Positions 23,065 through 33,095 of a stretch of DNA of 64,000 nucleotides are shown here, one piece after another. The translations under genes were made by a program, and so were the position numbers. Each line of letters starts with the position of its first letter. Position 1 is the first letter of the stretch. The notes beneath the pieces are model-generated. The model did not search any database, was not told the origin of the DNA, and worked only from the letters and a program-made list of their open reading frames with translations. The stretch lies in the NCBI GenBank assembly GCA_037127315.1, contig JBBBDQ010001918.1, positions 5,422,501 to 5,486,500 on the forward strand, written 5' to 3'. Source of the stretch: Ascarosepion bandense. Lineage: Eukaryota; Mollusca; Cephalopoda; Sepiida; Sepiidae.

Positions 23065-23354
23065 GTCTCTAATAACCCTACAGCCACACAACTAAAACCT
23101 TTACAGAAAACCAATGTAGTGTATCAATTTACATGCATCTCTGGCACTAATAATAAACCCACTACATATATTGGTTTTAATACAACCACGCTCTCCCTAG
23201 ACTTAACTGTCACCTTTCTGATCAGAGTTCAATAATCCTCACTGATACGCACACTAAAAAGAACCTTCAGATTTTGGAGGTCATTTATATTAAATCAAAG
23301 CAACCCACACTTAGTAAAATCACATTTAAATCTGGTCACAACGCATTACATTGA
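23065..23354 (+). pseudogene. Penelope-like element: GIY-YIG endonuclease remnant (lineage 1)
   Basis: From 23065 one frame reads KTNVVYQFTC, then after about 13 residues YIGFNTTTLSLDLT, ending at a stop near 23235. This is the GIY-YIG core pattern VVYxFTC...YIGxTTTTLSxRL of Penelope-like elements, with the usual Arg replaced by Asp. A second frame from 23253 reads KKNLQILEVIYIKSKQPTLS and stops at 23352-23354, matching the terminal E-xYIK-xxPxLN block with the catalytic Glu. The two halves are out of frame. The reverse transcriptase part is missing (5' truncated). The GIY-YIG assignment is fairly sure because the order and spacing of both blocks fit. Confidence 0.78.
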
Positions 23355-23712
23355 ATTTAAATATATGGTACTATTAATATTTCGAGCTCTCACGCGGTGT
23401 AACATCATAGAAGCGCATTACGAATTTACGAAATGCATCTGCTATTTGGTTACTGTTATCGTTGCTTAGCAAAGATAAAATCATCTTTGATAGTGGATGT
23501 TTTATATCAACGTCATTGTAACCTCTCTAAAGATGGTTTATGTGAGCCGAAAGCTTTGAACCAACATAATAAAAATATATCCAAATGTTGGAGAAATTTT
23601 GTCTTTCTTTTCACCTGAAATTAAAGCCAAAACAAGATGTTTAAAACAGCACATGATTAAACATAATAGACATTCATTGTCTCTTATATGTAACAGTATA
23701 TGTTTGCATATA
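23355..23712 (+). repeat. PLE lineage-1 3' region with hammerhead-like core
   Basis: Follows the endonuclease remnant directly and has relatives at 36993-37450 and 52457-52815. At 23527-23553 it reads CTAAAGA, then a GGTTTATGTGAGCC hairpin, then GAAAG. The 37 kb and 52 kb relatives carry CTGAAGA and CTGAAAA at the same place. It ends in TGTCTCTTATATxTAACAG before an (AT) tract. Confidence 0.75.
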
Positions 23713-23717
23713 TATAC

Positions 23718-24067
23718 TACCGGCCATAATTATTAGATCACTTTATTTATATGATGTATTTCATACTATTTTTTAGTATTTATTGCCAAGTGAATAATTG
23801 AAAACGCAAATTAAAAACAAGACAATAAGATATGCATCAAATAAATCTATAAATATTTAACAATTACCTATATTGCAATTTTATCAATGAAAGAATGAAG
23901 AAAATTTAGGGTGATTCCGACGAGCACATCTTTGTTTCCTCGCTTTGTAAAATTTTGCAAAGTAATAATAACAAAAGAAATACTCTATTTTCATTTGACA
24001 ATCAATATTAAAAATTATACATCATTTCTTTAAAAAAAACTGGGTGGCCTAATGATTATGACCGGTA

Positions 24068-24069
<2 letters not shown>
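23718..24069. repeat. Tc1/mariner-type MITE
   Basis: Terminal inverted repeats: ACTACCGGCCATAATTATTA at the left, and the reverse complement of GGCCTAATGATTATGACCGG plus TAGTA at the right, flanked by TA. The interior is short, has no open frame and contains an ATTTCATACTATTTTTTAGT block shared with the larger copy at 28.3-29.97 kb. Confidence 0.85.

Positions 24070-24105
<36 letters not shown>
24070..24105. repeat. (AT)n microsatellite
   Basis: About 18 TA dinucleotides between the MITE and SINE-A. Another run is at 24420-24446. Confidence 0.97.
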
Positions 24106-24109
<4 letters not shown>

Positions 24110-24396
24110 ACTCAGTCAGTGCTATACGTGGGCGAAAAAGAATACACGATTGACTGGGCAGTTGATTATCCCGCGGTACGTTACCATTATTTCTGTGGTA
24201 GACTGGTTGACAGCCAAGGCTATAGAACGCAATCTATCCTGTTATTTAACCCATAACTGTAGGGAAGAGACAGATTAATACCTTTCCCAAAGGTATTTGT
24301 GCGTAAGTAAATGCAAGGAATTCAGCTCGAAATCACACTCTGTTCCCCGATCTTTTGTTCCGAGCCGATAACCTCTGCACTACAACGCACATCACA
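24110..24396 (-). repeat. SINE-A copy
   Basis: Minus-strand copy of the family at 2619, with ATGTGCGTTGTAGTGCAGAG (A box region) at the right end and the TTATCCCGC and TAACCCATAACTG blocks. The 3' palindrome is partly deleted. Confidence 0.88.
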
Positions 24397-24592
24397 TATA
24401 CGTGCGTTTTTCATGTTGATATATATATATATATATATATATATACCCATGTGTAAAAAAGACTAAAAATAATGTAAGCATTAGTAAAAAATGAATATGT
24501 CAACACTCATTAATATTAACTATAAACATGCCAAGAATAAGTTTAGATAATAAAATATTACCATATATAATGCCATACTAAGTATCGAGCAC

Positions 24593-25252
24593 TCTATAGA
24601 CTCCGAAACGGCTGAACCGATTTTCTTGAAAATTTACACAGTTGTACTATAAGCGTCTGCGAGCGTTTTTATCTAAATATTGTGTCGAGATACCCCCGAT
24701 AAATGTTGAAAATCGATAATCGAAAAAATCGGGTTATAGAAGGAGTGGTCCGATTTTAATCAAATTTCATACACTCATAGAAAAAGACATAAGAAACGAT
24801 ATTCAGAAGTGTCAAGGTTGAAGTTCTTACAATAGTGCAGAAAATCGATAATATATATATATATAAGGCAAGATGTTTGTGTGTGTGTCTGTTTATCTGC
24901 CTCTATGTCTGCATATTTTTCAGCCCTTTTATTTTAGTTTTTGTTTCGGGTTTGGCTCTAAGTAGGTATAAATGTAGTTCTTAGTCTCAGCTATGATACC
25001 ATTTATTCAGAAGACTTATTTAGCCTTCAAAATTAGTTTACGACGAAAAAATCTTATTTGATATCGATATCAGGAAAACAAAATTTGACTTACATCCATT
25101 CATTTTTCTTTCAGTCTACGGTTTCGCTTTGACTGGAAACAACTATTGCTTTTTAGTCTTTCGTGCCAACGTCCAAAGAGTCTGAGCTCCAGGACGATGG
25201 ATTAGTTTTAAAGCTTTCATTGCACCTGAGCAACGCCGGGCTATACTTCTAG
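24593..25252 (+). mobile_element. Non-autonomous Helitron, 3' end intact
   Basis: Starts (truncated) at TATAGACTCCGAAACGGCTG and runs to GAGCAACGCCGGGCTATA followed by CTTCTAG and a T. A CTAG end next to T and a GC-rich end of the type AGCAACGCCGGG are characteristic of Helitron 3' termini, which insert between A and T. About 88-90 percent of it, by eye, is shared with 62096-62790. It has no Rep/helicase coding sequence. Confidence 0.78.
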
Positions 25253-25458
25253 TATATATATATATATATAGTTCATTAGAAATCTATCATTCTTATTTAT
25301 ATTTTTGGCACTAAAAGAACCTGGTTATAAACATTATTATATATATATGTAGCGTATCGTGGTAGCAGATAATTTTCTATACATACAGTTAAATGTTGGA
25401 TAGTTTTTATTAATTTGGTTCTAAACTTAATAAAATCACATTTATATATTTATATATA

Positions 25459-25501
25459 TCCGCAGACAGATCGGTTTCGCTTTATCAGCTGATCAGTACG
25501 G
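25459..25501 (-). repeat. SINE-B 3' fragment
   Basis: Contains ATCCGCAGACAGATCGGTTT and the CAGCTGATCAGTACGG end only. Confidence 0.75.
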
Positions 25502-25975
25502 AAAAAAAAAAATATATATATATATATTATGGCGTATATCCAGGATCTTTATTTTAATGTCTCAGATATAAGTAAGAATGATAGAACTCTAACGATTTTT
25601 CATGCATGGTTAAGACAAGTTCCGGGGAATATCAATATTGGGTGACGAATATTGATTTCTCGTAAAGAAAGAGATTCCCTAGGGCGACACAAGTAATTTA
25701 AGCGGCGAGCCGAGCCAATACATGCGGCTAGTTGAGTTTATTATGATACCAAGAGCGATGATGTGACGATAATCAATCAGTGACGTTGCCGAGAATATTG
25801 ATATGGGGTGAAAATATCAGCGATAGATTCTGAATGAATCTTAAATCTATTTGATAATCCTCATAAATATATCTACGTATAAAGGTGCGCGTAAACTTGT
25901 ACCTCTCTCTCTATCCCTGCATACACAGACAAGCACACACACATATTTATATAATATAAAAATTCATATTATGAC
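25502..25975. other. No recognisable gene
   Basis: Short AT tract at 25512, then unassigned sequence with two related words (ATATCAATATTGGGTGA and GAATATTGATATGGGGTGA). Confidence 0.5.
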
Positions 25976-26112
25976 ATGTTTTACTCATACTCTGAGTTTA
26001 ATGCATCATAGCTATCTTCAAGTGATTAACATATCATACTGGCTTCCAGTATGATATGTTAATCACTTGAAGATAGCTATGATGAATTAAACTCAGAGTA
26101 TGAGTAAAACAT
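25976..26112. repeat. Near-perfect palindrome, 67-bp arms, 3-bp loop
   Basis: The arm 25976-26042 is the reverse complement of 26046-26112 with one mismatch (GCATC versus GAATC) around the loop CTT. Such a short loop can form a cruciform. It could be a genuine fold-back or a template-switch artefact. It encodes nothing. Confidence 0.95.
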
Positions 26113-26279
26113 CGGATATTATGTATATTTATTAATATTTATTTTTGCTTTGTTATACAATATTGAGCACTGTAACCTTCACACCTGAATAATATTTATA
26201 TATTGATGTGTGTACATGCAAATAAACACGCACACACGTATATTTATATATTTATATATATACTTATGTACGTCCTTAT

Positions 26280-26313
26280 CTCTCTCTCTCTCTCTCTATG
26301 TGTGTGTGTGTGT
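26280..26313. repeat. CT / GT microsatellite
   Basis: (TC)n followed by (TG)n. Confidence 0.9.
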
Positions 26314-26765
26314 AATTCTTTAATTATTTATTTTTTGGTCATAATGAAATTAGTCCAGTACACAGTTGTATTACAAAGTGTTCAAAACCATTATATTGTC
26401 GAACATTTGATTAATCTTCATTCGTAGACGAGTTATTACGCGACCTAGGTTTCTACCAAGTGGTGTTTTTAGGTGATTGCAATAGCAGATTTTATGGGTT
26501 TTTTTGTTTGTTTGTTTTTTTTTTTAAACGCTCACGTAATAGTGATTTTTTTGACCGCTCACGTAACGGGGAATTTTTTTTGTGCGCAATTTTTAAAATT
26601 ACAAGAAAATATAACGTTTTCATCTATGGTTGTATGAACCTAATAGGCATTTTATGGTATGGCTACACTTAGTCATAATTTCTGTTCTTTCATTCAATAA
26701 TTCATTTTTTTTTTAGTGTAGCATAATTGCTGATGTTTCTTCCTGACACAGTATACATATTTTGC
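26314..26765. other. No recognisable gene
   Basis: Contains two related 30-bp words with CGCTCACGTAA near 26530 and 26562 and poly(T) runs. Nothing else. Confidence 0.5.
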
Positions 26766-26766
26766 C

Positions 26767-26767
26767 A

Positions 26768-26833
<66 letters not shown>
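26767..26833. repeat. (CA)n(TA)n microsatellite
   Basis: About 21 CA followed by about 12 TA dinucleotides. Confidence 0.97.
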
Positions 26834-26834
26834 G

Positions 26835-27016
26835 ATAAATTATATTTTAGAACATCTACATAATTATTCTATATATAACCGCTACGAAGGTACACTCGTT
26901 TCGGCATTGAAACTACACCGCCTGATGAGGCATTGAAACTTCAATGCCGAAACGATCGTACCTTCGTAGCGGTTATATATAGAATAATTATGTAGATGTT
27001 CTAAAATATAATTTAT
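26835..27016. repeat. Inverted repeat with hammerhead-like core
   Basis: The arm about 26835-26912 pairs with about 26936-27016 nearly perfectly over 75 bp. The central about 25 bp includes CTGATGA at 26922-26928. The sequence after it, GGCATTG AAACTT CAATGCC, forms a perfect 7-bp hairpin and is followed by GAAAC at 26949-26953. This is the exact order CUGAUGA - stem II - GAAAC. After it comes GATCGTA, giving a very short stem III and a GUA cleavage triplet. I could not find pairing for stem I. Confidence 0.75.
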
Positions 27017-27108
27017 AATAAATATCCACAGCTCTATATATTATATATCGAGCACTGTTTTAAATTAATATTTTGGACGTTGTAACAATTCTTAATTCTG
27101 TATTAACT

Positions 27109-27110
<2 letters not shown>

Positions 27111-27146
<36 letters not shown>
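27111..27146. repeat. (AT)n microsatellite
   Basis: About 17 TA dinucleotides at the left edge of the mariner-like element. They hide its TA target duplication. Confidence 0.96.
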
Positions 27147-27147
<1 letters not shown>

Positions 27148-27296
27148 GGTGACACCAAAAAACGAGAACTTATTAACAATCCAATAAAACCAAGCGGGAT
27201 GGAAGAAAAATATTCTATTCAAAGTAATTCGAAAGCTTGCAGCATGCAATTTAGGAAACAATGATGGAATTTTAATTTTTTAAAAAATTATGTCCT

Positions 27297-27478
27297 CTAG
27301 ATTGCGTCCTCCTTACGAATGCATTCTTGAAATCTGCTGTTGAGATTCCTCATTGACCGCTGCAACATCTCAACTGGGATACTGTGAATTACATCCTGAA
27401 TTCTCTGTTTTAACTCATCCAGTGTTCTTGGTCGATTCGTGTACACTTTGCTCTTGAGATAGCCCCACAAGAAAAAAA
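27297..27478 (-). pseudogene. Transposase C-terminus (DDE, Tc1/mariner superfamily)
   Basis: Minus-strand frame reads KSKVYTNRPRTLDELKQRI, then a short stretch up to EMLQRSMRNLNSRFQECI, and stops at 27297-27299. It matches the tail of DDE_3-type transposases (LWGYLKSKVY - P-TL-ELK-RI - IP-EML-R-M-N---RL-CI). Nothing of the DDE core is present upstream. The frame is copied imperfectly in the adjoining tandem units. Confidence 0.72.
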
Positions 27479-28062
27479 CTGCTGTTGAGATTCCTCATTG
27501 ACCGCTGCAACATCTCAGCTGGGATACTGTGAATTTCATCCAGAATTCTCTGTTTGAACTCATCCAGAGTTCTTGGTCGATTCGTGTACACTTTGCTCTT
27601 GAGATAGACTCACAAGAAAAAAATCTGCTGTTGAGATTCCTCATTGACCGCTTGGATATCTCAGCTGGGGATACTGTGAATTTCATCCTGAATTCTGTGT
27701 TTTAACTCATCCAGATTTCTTGGTCGATTCGTGTACACTTTGCTCTTGAGATAGCCTCACAAGAAAAAAACTGCTGCTGAGATTCCTCATTGGCCGCTGC
27801 AATATCTCAGCTGGGGATACTGTGAATTACATTCTGAATTCTGTGTTTTAACTCATCCAGAATTCTTGGTCGATTCGTGTACACTTTGCTATTGAGATAG
27901 CCTCACAAGAAAAAAATCTGCTGTTGAGATTCCTCATTGGCCGCTGCAATATCTCAGTTGGGAATACTGTGAATTTCATCCTGAATTCTCTGTTTTAACT
28001 CATCCAAAGTTCTTGGTCGATTCGTGTACACTTTACTCTTGAGATGGCAACACAAGAAAAAT
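27334..28062. repeat. 146-bp tandem repeat (5 units) derived from transposase coding sequence
   Basis: Unit starts at CTGCTGTTGAGATTCCTCA near 27334, 27479, 27625, 27771 and 27918 (spacing 145-147). Each unit carries the same CAAGAAAAAAA junction. 146 is not a multiple of 3, so the transposase frame breaks at each junction. Confidence 0.92.
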
Positions 28063-28371
28063 CACAAACTGACAAATCTGGCGGAACTACCTCTGCGCAG
28101 CTGTTAAACTATCACCATTTTTATCAAACATTTTTATGGCTAACACACGCTGTTGCCCGTTCCACTGATCCATGGTTACTGAAATAGCAGAGTGTTTACT
28201 TCGTGAGGCCACTGTTTCACAGTGTTGCCACTTTGCTCATGTCTGCCAATATACACTTAAAAATTCCCGTTTTTTTTTAGTCACCCTGTATATACACTAC
28301 CGGATATAATTATTGGGCCACCCGAGTTTTTAAAAAAATATGTATTTCATACTATTTTTAGTATTTTTTTT

Positions 28372-29198
28372 TTAATTTTTAATCATTTCACCCCAAGCAA
28401 GGCATTCCACTGCCACTGTAGCGCAGGTGATTACATAGGGGAAGGTGATGAGAGAGCGATTAGATATAGGAAATGTCAGAAGGAGGGTGATAAACGAGTA
28501 AGGAGGTAGATAGGAGGAGTGTTTGAGAGAATGAGTGCGAGTTAGTGTGTTAGCAGGTGTCTATTGACCATACATTTAAACTCCTGGAGATTGTAGCTGT
28601 CGGGGAAGCAAGTATGTGGAAGGGAATTCCACAAGCGGAAAGTGCGAGAAAAGAAGCTGTTGGAGTAGAAATTGCGGTTACATTTTATCTGTTTCATTGT
28701 AAAAGGGTGGGACCTAGTTGCTAATCTAGTATCTCGTGCAAATTCGTACCTAGTGGGCACCAGTGATCTATGTTCATCGGAGCAGAAGCCGTGAAAGTAT
28801 TTATAGAAGAGGAACAGGAAAGTTACGTCAGGCCGGTGAGAGATTGACTGCAGCCGGTCAGCCAAGTCGGTATTGATCACATTACAGATTCTGCCTTGAA
28901 TTTTGTCAAGAACCTCGAGGAGAATAGCATGGACACCCGACAAGATGTGGCAGCAGTATTCAATACACGGGTGGATGGTAGATTTATATATGTGCAGGAT
29001 AGATTCAGACGGAAAGAACTTCCGGGCCCTGCACAGAGAACCGACTTTCATAGCAGCGGAATTAGCAATGGATTGGATATAGTCATTCCACCTGAAGTCC
29101 GCTGAGAGTGTGAGGCCAAGGAGGCGTAGTGTTTTACTCTCTGGGAGGCAAGCCTGTTCCATGCTAATGTTAATGGGAGTTAGGTGTGGTTGTCTATT
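28372..29198 (-). pseudogene. L-B LINE, longest C-terminal fragment
   Basis: An uninterrupted 206-residue frame (29162 to 28542) ends naturally. Visible blocks in order: LGLTLSADFRWNDYI (about residues 15-29), a middle IYKSTIHPCIEYCCHILSG block, LDKIQGRICNVINTDLADRL, and a terminal FFSRTFRLWNSLP...NLQEFK--VNRHLL. This is the thumb and C-terminal region of a CR1/L2/Daphne-like reverse transcriptase polyprotein. The catalytic YxDD region is upstream and absent, so it is a 5'-truncated insertion. The 3' untranslated region runs to 28372. The open frame suggests a fairly young copy. RTE or Jockey membership is less likely but not excluded. Confidence 0.85.
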
Positions 29199-29317
29199 TT
29201 TTTTTTTTTGTTATTAATACTTTACAAAATTTTACAAGGCAAGGAAGATAAACTCGTCCGAATCCCAAAAATTTTCTTTATTCTTTAATTGATGAAACTG
29301 CAACATAGGTAATTTAA

Positions 29318-29670
29318 AAATTTTTTTTTCATCATATCACCCCGAACAAGGCGGTAACGCCACTGATGTGCAGGGGGCTACGTGAGAATGAAAAAATTTG
29401 GAAAAGAGAAAGCCGGAAACCACTTCCTAAACAGGGAAAAAGGGATGAGCCTCTACACCTGTACAATAGACATGGGTTGAGTGTGAACCGGGCGATAGTT
29501 TAGTCTATCTACTCCAATTGAAGAAAAAAAACAAGAAGAAAAAAAAAAAAGAAAAAGAAAAGTGAAAAGATTGGAAAAGAGAAAGCCGGAAACCACATCC
29601 TAAGCAGGGAACAAGGGATGAACCTCTACACCTGTACAATAGACGTGGGTTGAGTATGAACCGGGATAAA
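29318..29670 (-). repeat. L-B-tailed element, tandemly duplicated
   Basis: Carries the L-B tail (minus strand ...GTGGCGTTACCGCC..CGGGGTGATATG) followed by a block with AGAGAAAGCCGGAAACCAC and ACAATAGAC(A/G)TGGGTTGAG that is present twice (about 29400-29500 and 29570-29665). Its relative at 56680-56990 has the same duplicated layout. Confidence 0.78.
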
Positions 29671-29970
29671 TCCATTTGATACCCATGTTATTGTGCAGTA
29701 TTAACAAAAGAACCATTCTATTTTCATTTACTATTATTCACTTGAAAATAAATAGTAAAAAATAGTATGAAATCCATAGTTTCAATCTACAGGGTGCGAT
29801 GGGTAAATTGTCGCTATTTGCCTTGTAAAATTTTCCAAAATAATAATAACAAAAGAACCATTCTATTTTCATTTACAATTATTCACTTGAAAATAAATAC
29901 TAAAAAAATAGGATGAAATACATCATATTTTAAAACACTGGTGTTGCCTAATAATTATGGCCGGTAGTAT

Positions 29971-30452
29971 AAAATTAAATGCACACAAGCTAAGTTTAAA
30001 TAGGGACTTAGGTGCTTTGAATCTTTACAAATACTTCAATAACTAAACGTTTTTAGATACATTTAAAAAATATTTTTTAAACTTTTTTAGATACAATTTA
30101 AAATTTTTTTTATCTAAAACAAATTTACAAGCATTATTAAAGATAGGTTTACGTTTACAAACATAATTTTAAAACAATCTGTCGCTTTCAACGTCACTTG
30201 ATGTAAAAACAAAAACTCTCTCCACAAACGCGTCACGTGATGTAAACAAACGCGTCACGTGATATAGACAAACTCTTCACTGATGCGCTCGCGAAATCTC
30301 GCGAAATACATTACTAATTAAAATTTTAAAATCATTTGTTTCTGATGAAGGACCGAGGGCGGTCTGAAATATTAAATTTTATATAATAGTAAAAATAAAC
30401 AAATACTATCAAAAAAACACATTTTCAAACTCAAAACGTTTTAATATTCTTT

Positions 30453-30462
<10 letters not shown>
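29971..30462 (+). repeat. PLE-like 3' region with hammerhead-like core
   Basis: At 30342-30348 CTGATGA, then A-GGACC-GAGGG-CGGTC-T, then GAAAT at 30366-30370: the hammerhead order with a 4-5 bp stem II. It is preceded by repeated ACGCGTCACGTGATRT words at 30226-30260 and followed by an A/T-rich end and (AT)n, as at other PLE 3' ends. No endonuclease frame was found upstream. Confidence 0.5.
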
Positions 30463-30517
<55 letters not shown>

Positions 30518-30518
30518 G
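30463..30518. repeat. (AT)n microsatellite
   Basis: About 28 TA dinucleotides with a single interruption. Confidence 0.97.
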
Positions 30519-31718
30519 TCGTATTTATCCCTTTATTAGTATCACTATTTCTCGGGTATGTAAAAATGTTTTTATGAGATTGTTTCATGCTCTCTTTTAT
30601 TGTTTTTGTTGTTGCTGTTGTTTTTGGTAGCAAGTTACCAGTTCATTCTTTCATTATTTCAAATTTTTGGTACAATTCTTATCTAGGAACATTGTTTCTT
30701 CCCTCTCTCGGTACCTCCACTAAATTGCTTAAAAACAGCATAGTAGGGAGACCAATGATCCCAAATTTAATAAAAACAAACGCTTTTAAACAAAGTTTTT
30801 ATATTAATATTAAGAGAAAAGAACAAAATATCTTTTAATTATTTAATTTTTTTTATATCCTTTCAAACACGTTGGAAGTTTTTGGTAAATATCTTGTTTT
30901 GATTTTAGTTAGTGGACAAGCAAATCGTTACGTGTGAGTTTACAATGGAAAAGGTAATATTACATACCGTCGTGCCTTCATATTTTTGGAATCATTTTTA
31001 TTTTATTTTCATTTTTTGTGTATTTGAATTTTTGTTTTCTGTGGTAATTTTTGTTTTCTGTGGTAATGAAAAAGGTCATATGTTTCAGGGTTTCTTCCCC
31101 ATACAGGAAAAAATATTGTACAATTAGTGATCGCCATACACTTATCTTAACTCTCGTCTGTCAATGTGTCAACACATTTCAAATGCGGTGGAAAGGTTAG
31201 AAAGTTCAAATCTGTCTTAAAGAAATAGTTTTATTCTAAATTTCATACTATAAATAATTTTGTGTAAATCAGATTAATATAACATTAAATTTGCTAATTT
31301 TCCAAAAAAAATAATGGGTTGCAGATGTATATTTTATTTTTTGAAAGATTACAGAAAATGTTGAAAAAATTAGATTCCCACCAATATAGTTTCTGTTTGA
31401 AAAACACCAGATTATTATGCTTACTGGAAATAGTAAATTTAACTTTTTAGCTTTCAATTAAATCTAAAATAAAAGATTCAAGAAAACTTTCTTTTAAAAC
31501 TTCAATTTAAAAGTTACTTATTGAAATGAGTACATGTACCTATTCTTTATTACATCCAGCAGAATCGACGAAGATTCTAGAATTCATTGGTCAAATCACT
31601 TAACCATCAAAACAACAAAAAAAAAAACACCCATTAACTTTGTTTTCAAACATTGATTTCAAGTTCAAACCGTACTCCTGTCTAACATTTGATTCGGGAG
31701 TAAACATAGATAGAAGTA
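30519..31718. other. No recognisable gene
   Basis: AT-rich. Small frames at 30587-30838, 30912-31127 and 31269-31457 have hydrophobic or low-complexity translations and no family signature, start context or partner exon that I can support. Confidence 0.55.
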
Positions 31719-31725
31719 GACAAAC

Positions 31726-31764
<39 letters not shown>

Positions 31765-31775
31765 AGTAGACAAAC

Positions 31776-31825
<50 letters not shown>

Positions 31826-31826
31826 G
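31719..31826. repeat. (GATA)n microsatellite
   Basis: Two GATA runs separated by GAAGTAGACAAACATA. Confidence 0.96.
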
Positions 31827-31837
31827 TAGACAAACAT

Positions 31838-32015
31838 AGGGGAAAGTGATGAGAAAGAGTGGGTAGATATAGGAAATGTCAGAAGGAGGGTGATAGACGG
31901 GTAAGGATAGCGAGGATGGGGTTTGGGTAGATGGGAAGAGTGTTTGAGAGAATGGGTGCAAGTTAGTGTGTTAGGAGGTGTCTATTGACCTTACATTTAA
32001 ACTCCTGGAGATTAA
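31838..32015 (-). repeat. L-B LINE 3' untranslated fragment
   Basis: Matches 28440-28600 (GATAGGAAATGTCAGAAGG-like and GTGTCTATTGACC words), cut off on one side by the GATA array and on the other by the L-A copy. Confidence 0.85.
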
Positions 32016-32044
32016 ACATAAAAAAAAATACAAAAAATAAAAAA

Positions 32045-32715
32045 TAAATAAAAACGAATTAATGGTCATCAGCAAAAGTGGACTCTAAAATGCTAACTAC
32101 AAGCCGGAGACGATAAAATCAAATGTGCAAAAATTTAAATACCTTCGAAATGTTTTGACAGACGATGGAAAGTGCGAAATTGAGATCCGAAGGCGTATTG
32201 ACATGGTCAAGGACGCATTTCAAAAGCTAAGCAGGGTATTGAGAGACAGGAAGATTTCGTTGAAGACAAAGTCAAGAGTACTGGACATGTGATATCTGTC
32301 CTCCTATATGGCAGCGAATGTTGGATGATCTACTCAAAGATGAAGGAGAGGTTTGAAGCCACAGAAATGTGGTTCTACAGAAGGATGCTGAGGTTACCAA
32401 AAACCGAACATGTGAGCAACAACGAGATGCAAATGAAAAGGAAACACACTTAGAATAAAAAAAGAGAGCTGCTATGTTTTCTGGGACATGTAATGAGATA
32501 GTAGGGCTTGGAGAATCTAATACTCATACGTCAGGAAGACGGAAAGAGAGACAGGGTAAGCACAGCGAGACATACTTGATGGGCTTGAGGAAGGTGATAA
32601 AGGAGCGGGGTTTGGGAGAGATACCAACAGGAAAATTGTTAAGAGCGACAAGGTATAGGGACAAGTGGAAGTCCATAATCGCCTACGTCCTGAAGAGGCA
32701 CGGCACCTGAAGAAA
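32045..32715 (+). pseudogene. L-A LINE 3' end
   Basis: In shifting frames this reads the L-A C-terminus: VQKFKYLRNVLTDDGKCEIE, then IRRRIDMVKDAFQKLSRVLR, ISLKTKSRVLD, a YGSECW-like block, FYRRMLR, and at the end AYVLKRHGT followed by a GAA-rich tail. This matches the C-terminal region of RTE-like endonuclease-reverse transcriptases. The reverse transcriptase core is absent. Several stops and frameshifts are present, so it is dead. It is the most complete plus-strand L-A piece in the window. Confidence 0.85.
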
Positions 32716-33095
32716 AAGTCGAAACCACATTAATCAAATGTGCATTAATCGGGGGATTCCTGTATATATGTGTGTGTATGCGTCTGTTTGTGTTTGTGTG
32801 TGGATGTGTGCGTAATATTTTCAGTGGAGGTTCGACCGTAAAGTTTTGTGTGTTCTTACTTTAGAATAAAGGCGTAGATAAAACAGCGGGAATCTATAGT
32901 CAAAGGTACGAATTTGCTTAATCCCTTCGAACGAAGCAATGAAAATCAGTAAATCAGATGTGTCAATTTCAGGCCTGGGTCCCACGTTGGTACGCGCACC
33001 GTGAGAGAGGGAAGAATTGATGGTGCTGATAACACATGTCTCTGAATTCGGCATTGAAAATTCGAGTGCGCATACTTGGCGCCACATATGAAAAA
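32716..33095. other. No recognisable gene
   Basis: Short GT-rich run at 32768-32815, then unassigned sequence. Confidence 0.5.

Larger units (their letters stand above)
27147..28287 (-). mobile_element. Defective mariner/IS630-like transposon
   Basis: Terminal inverted repeats: GGGGTGACACCAAAAAACG at the left and, on the opposite strand from the right end, GGGTGACTAAAAAAAAACGG. Both are flanked by TA. It encodes on the minus strand only the last part of a transposase. Most of the interior is a 146-bp tandem repeat of that part. It is about 1.14 kb, close to full mariner length, but lacks the catalytic domain. Confidence 0.8.
28296..29970. mobile_element. MITE/Tc1-type element with nested insertions
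   Basis: Left end CACTACCGGATATAATTATT near 28301 and right end CCTAATAATTATGGCCGG, TAGTATA near 29950-29970 are inverted repeats of the family at 23718-24069. Between them lie an L-B copy (28372-29198), a second L-B-tail element (29318-29670) and a partial duplication of the MITE interior (AACAAAAGAACCATTCTATT at about 29705 and 29850). It also holds a 27-bp piece, ACAGGGTGCGATGGGTAAAT, related to 42585-42608. Confidence 0.75.

Noticed and set aside
30587..31127. Two hydrophobic small frames as membrane proteins
   Set aside because: AT-rich, T-rich codons give Phe/Leu/Ile by composition alone; no further support.
31665..31961. [12 protein letters not shown] frames at GATA/ATCT arrays (also 41.8 and 59 kb)
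   Set aside because: Translations of tetranucleotide repeats.
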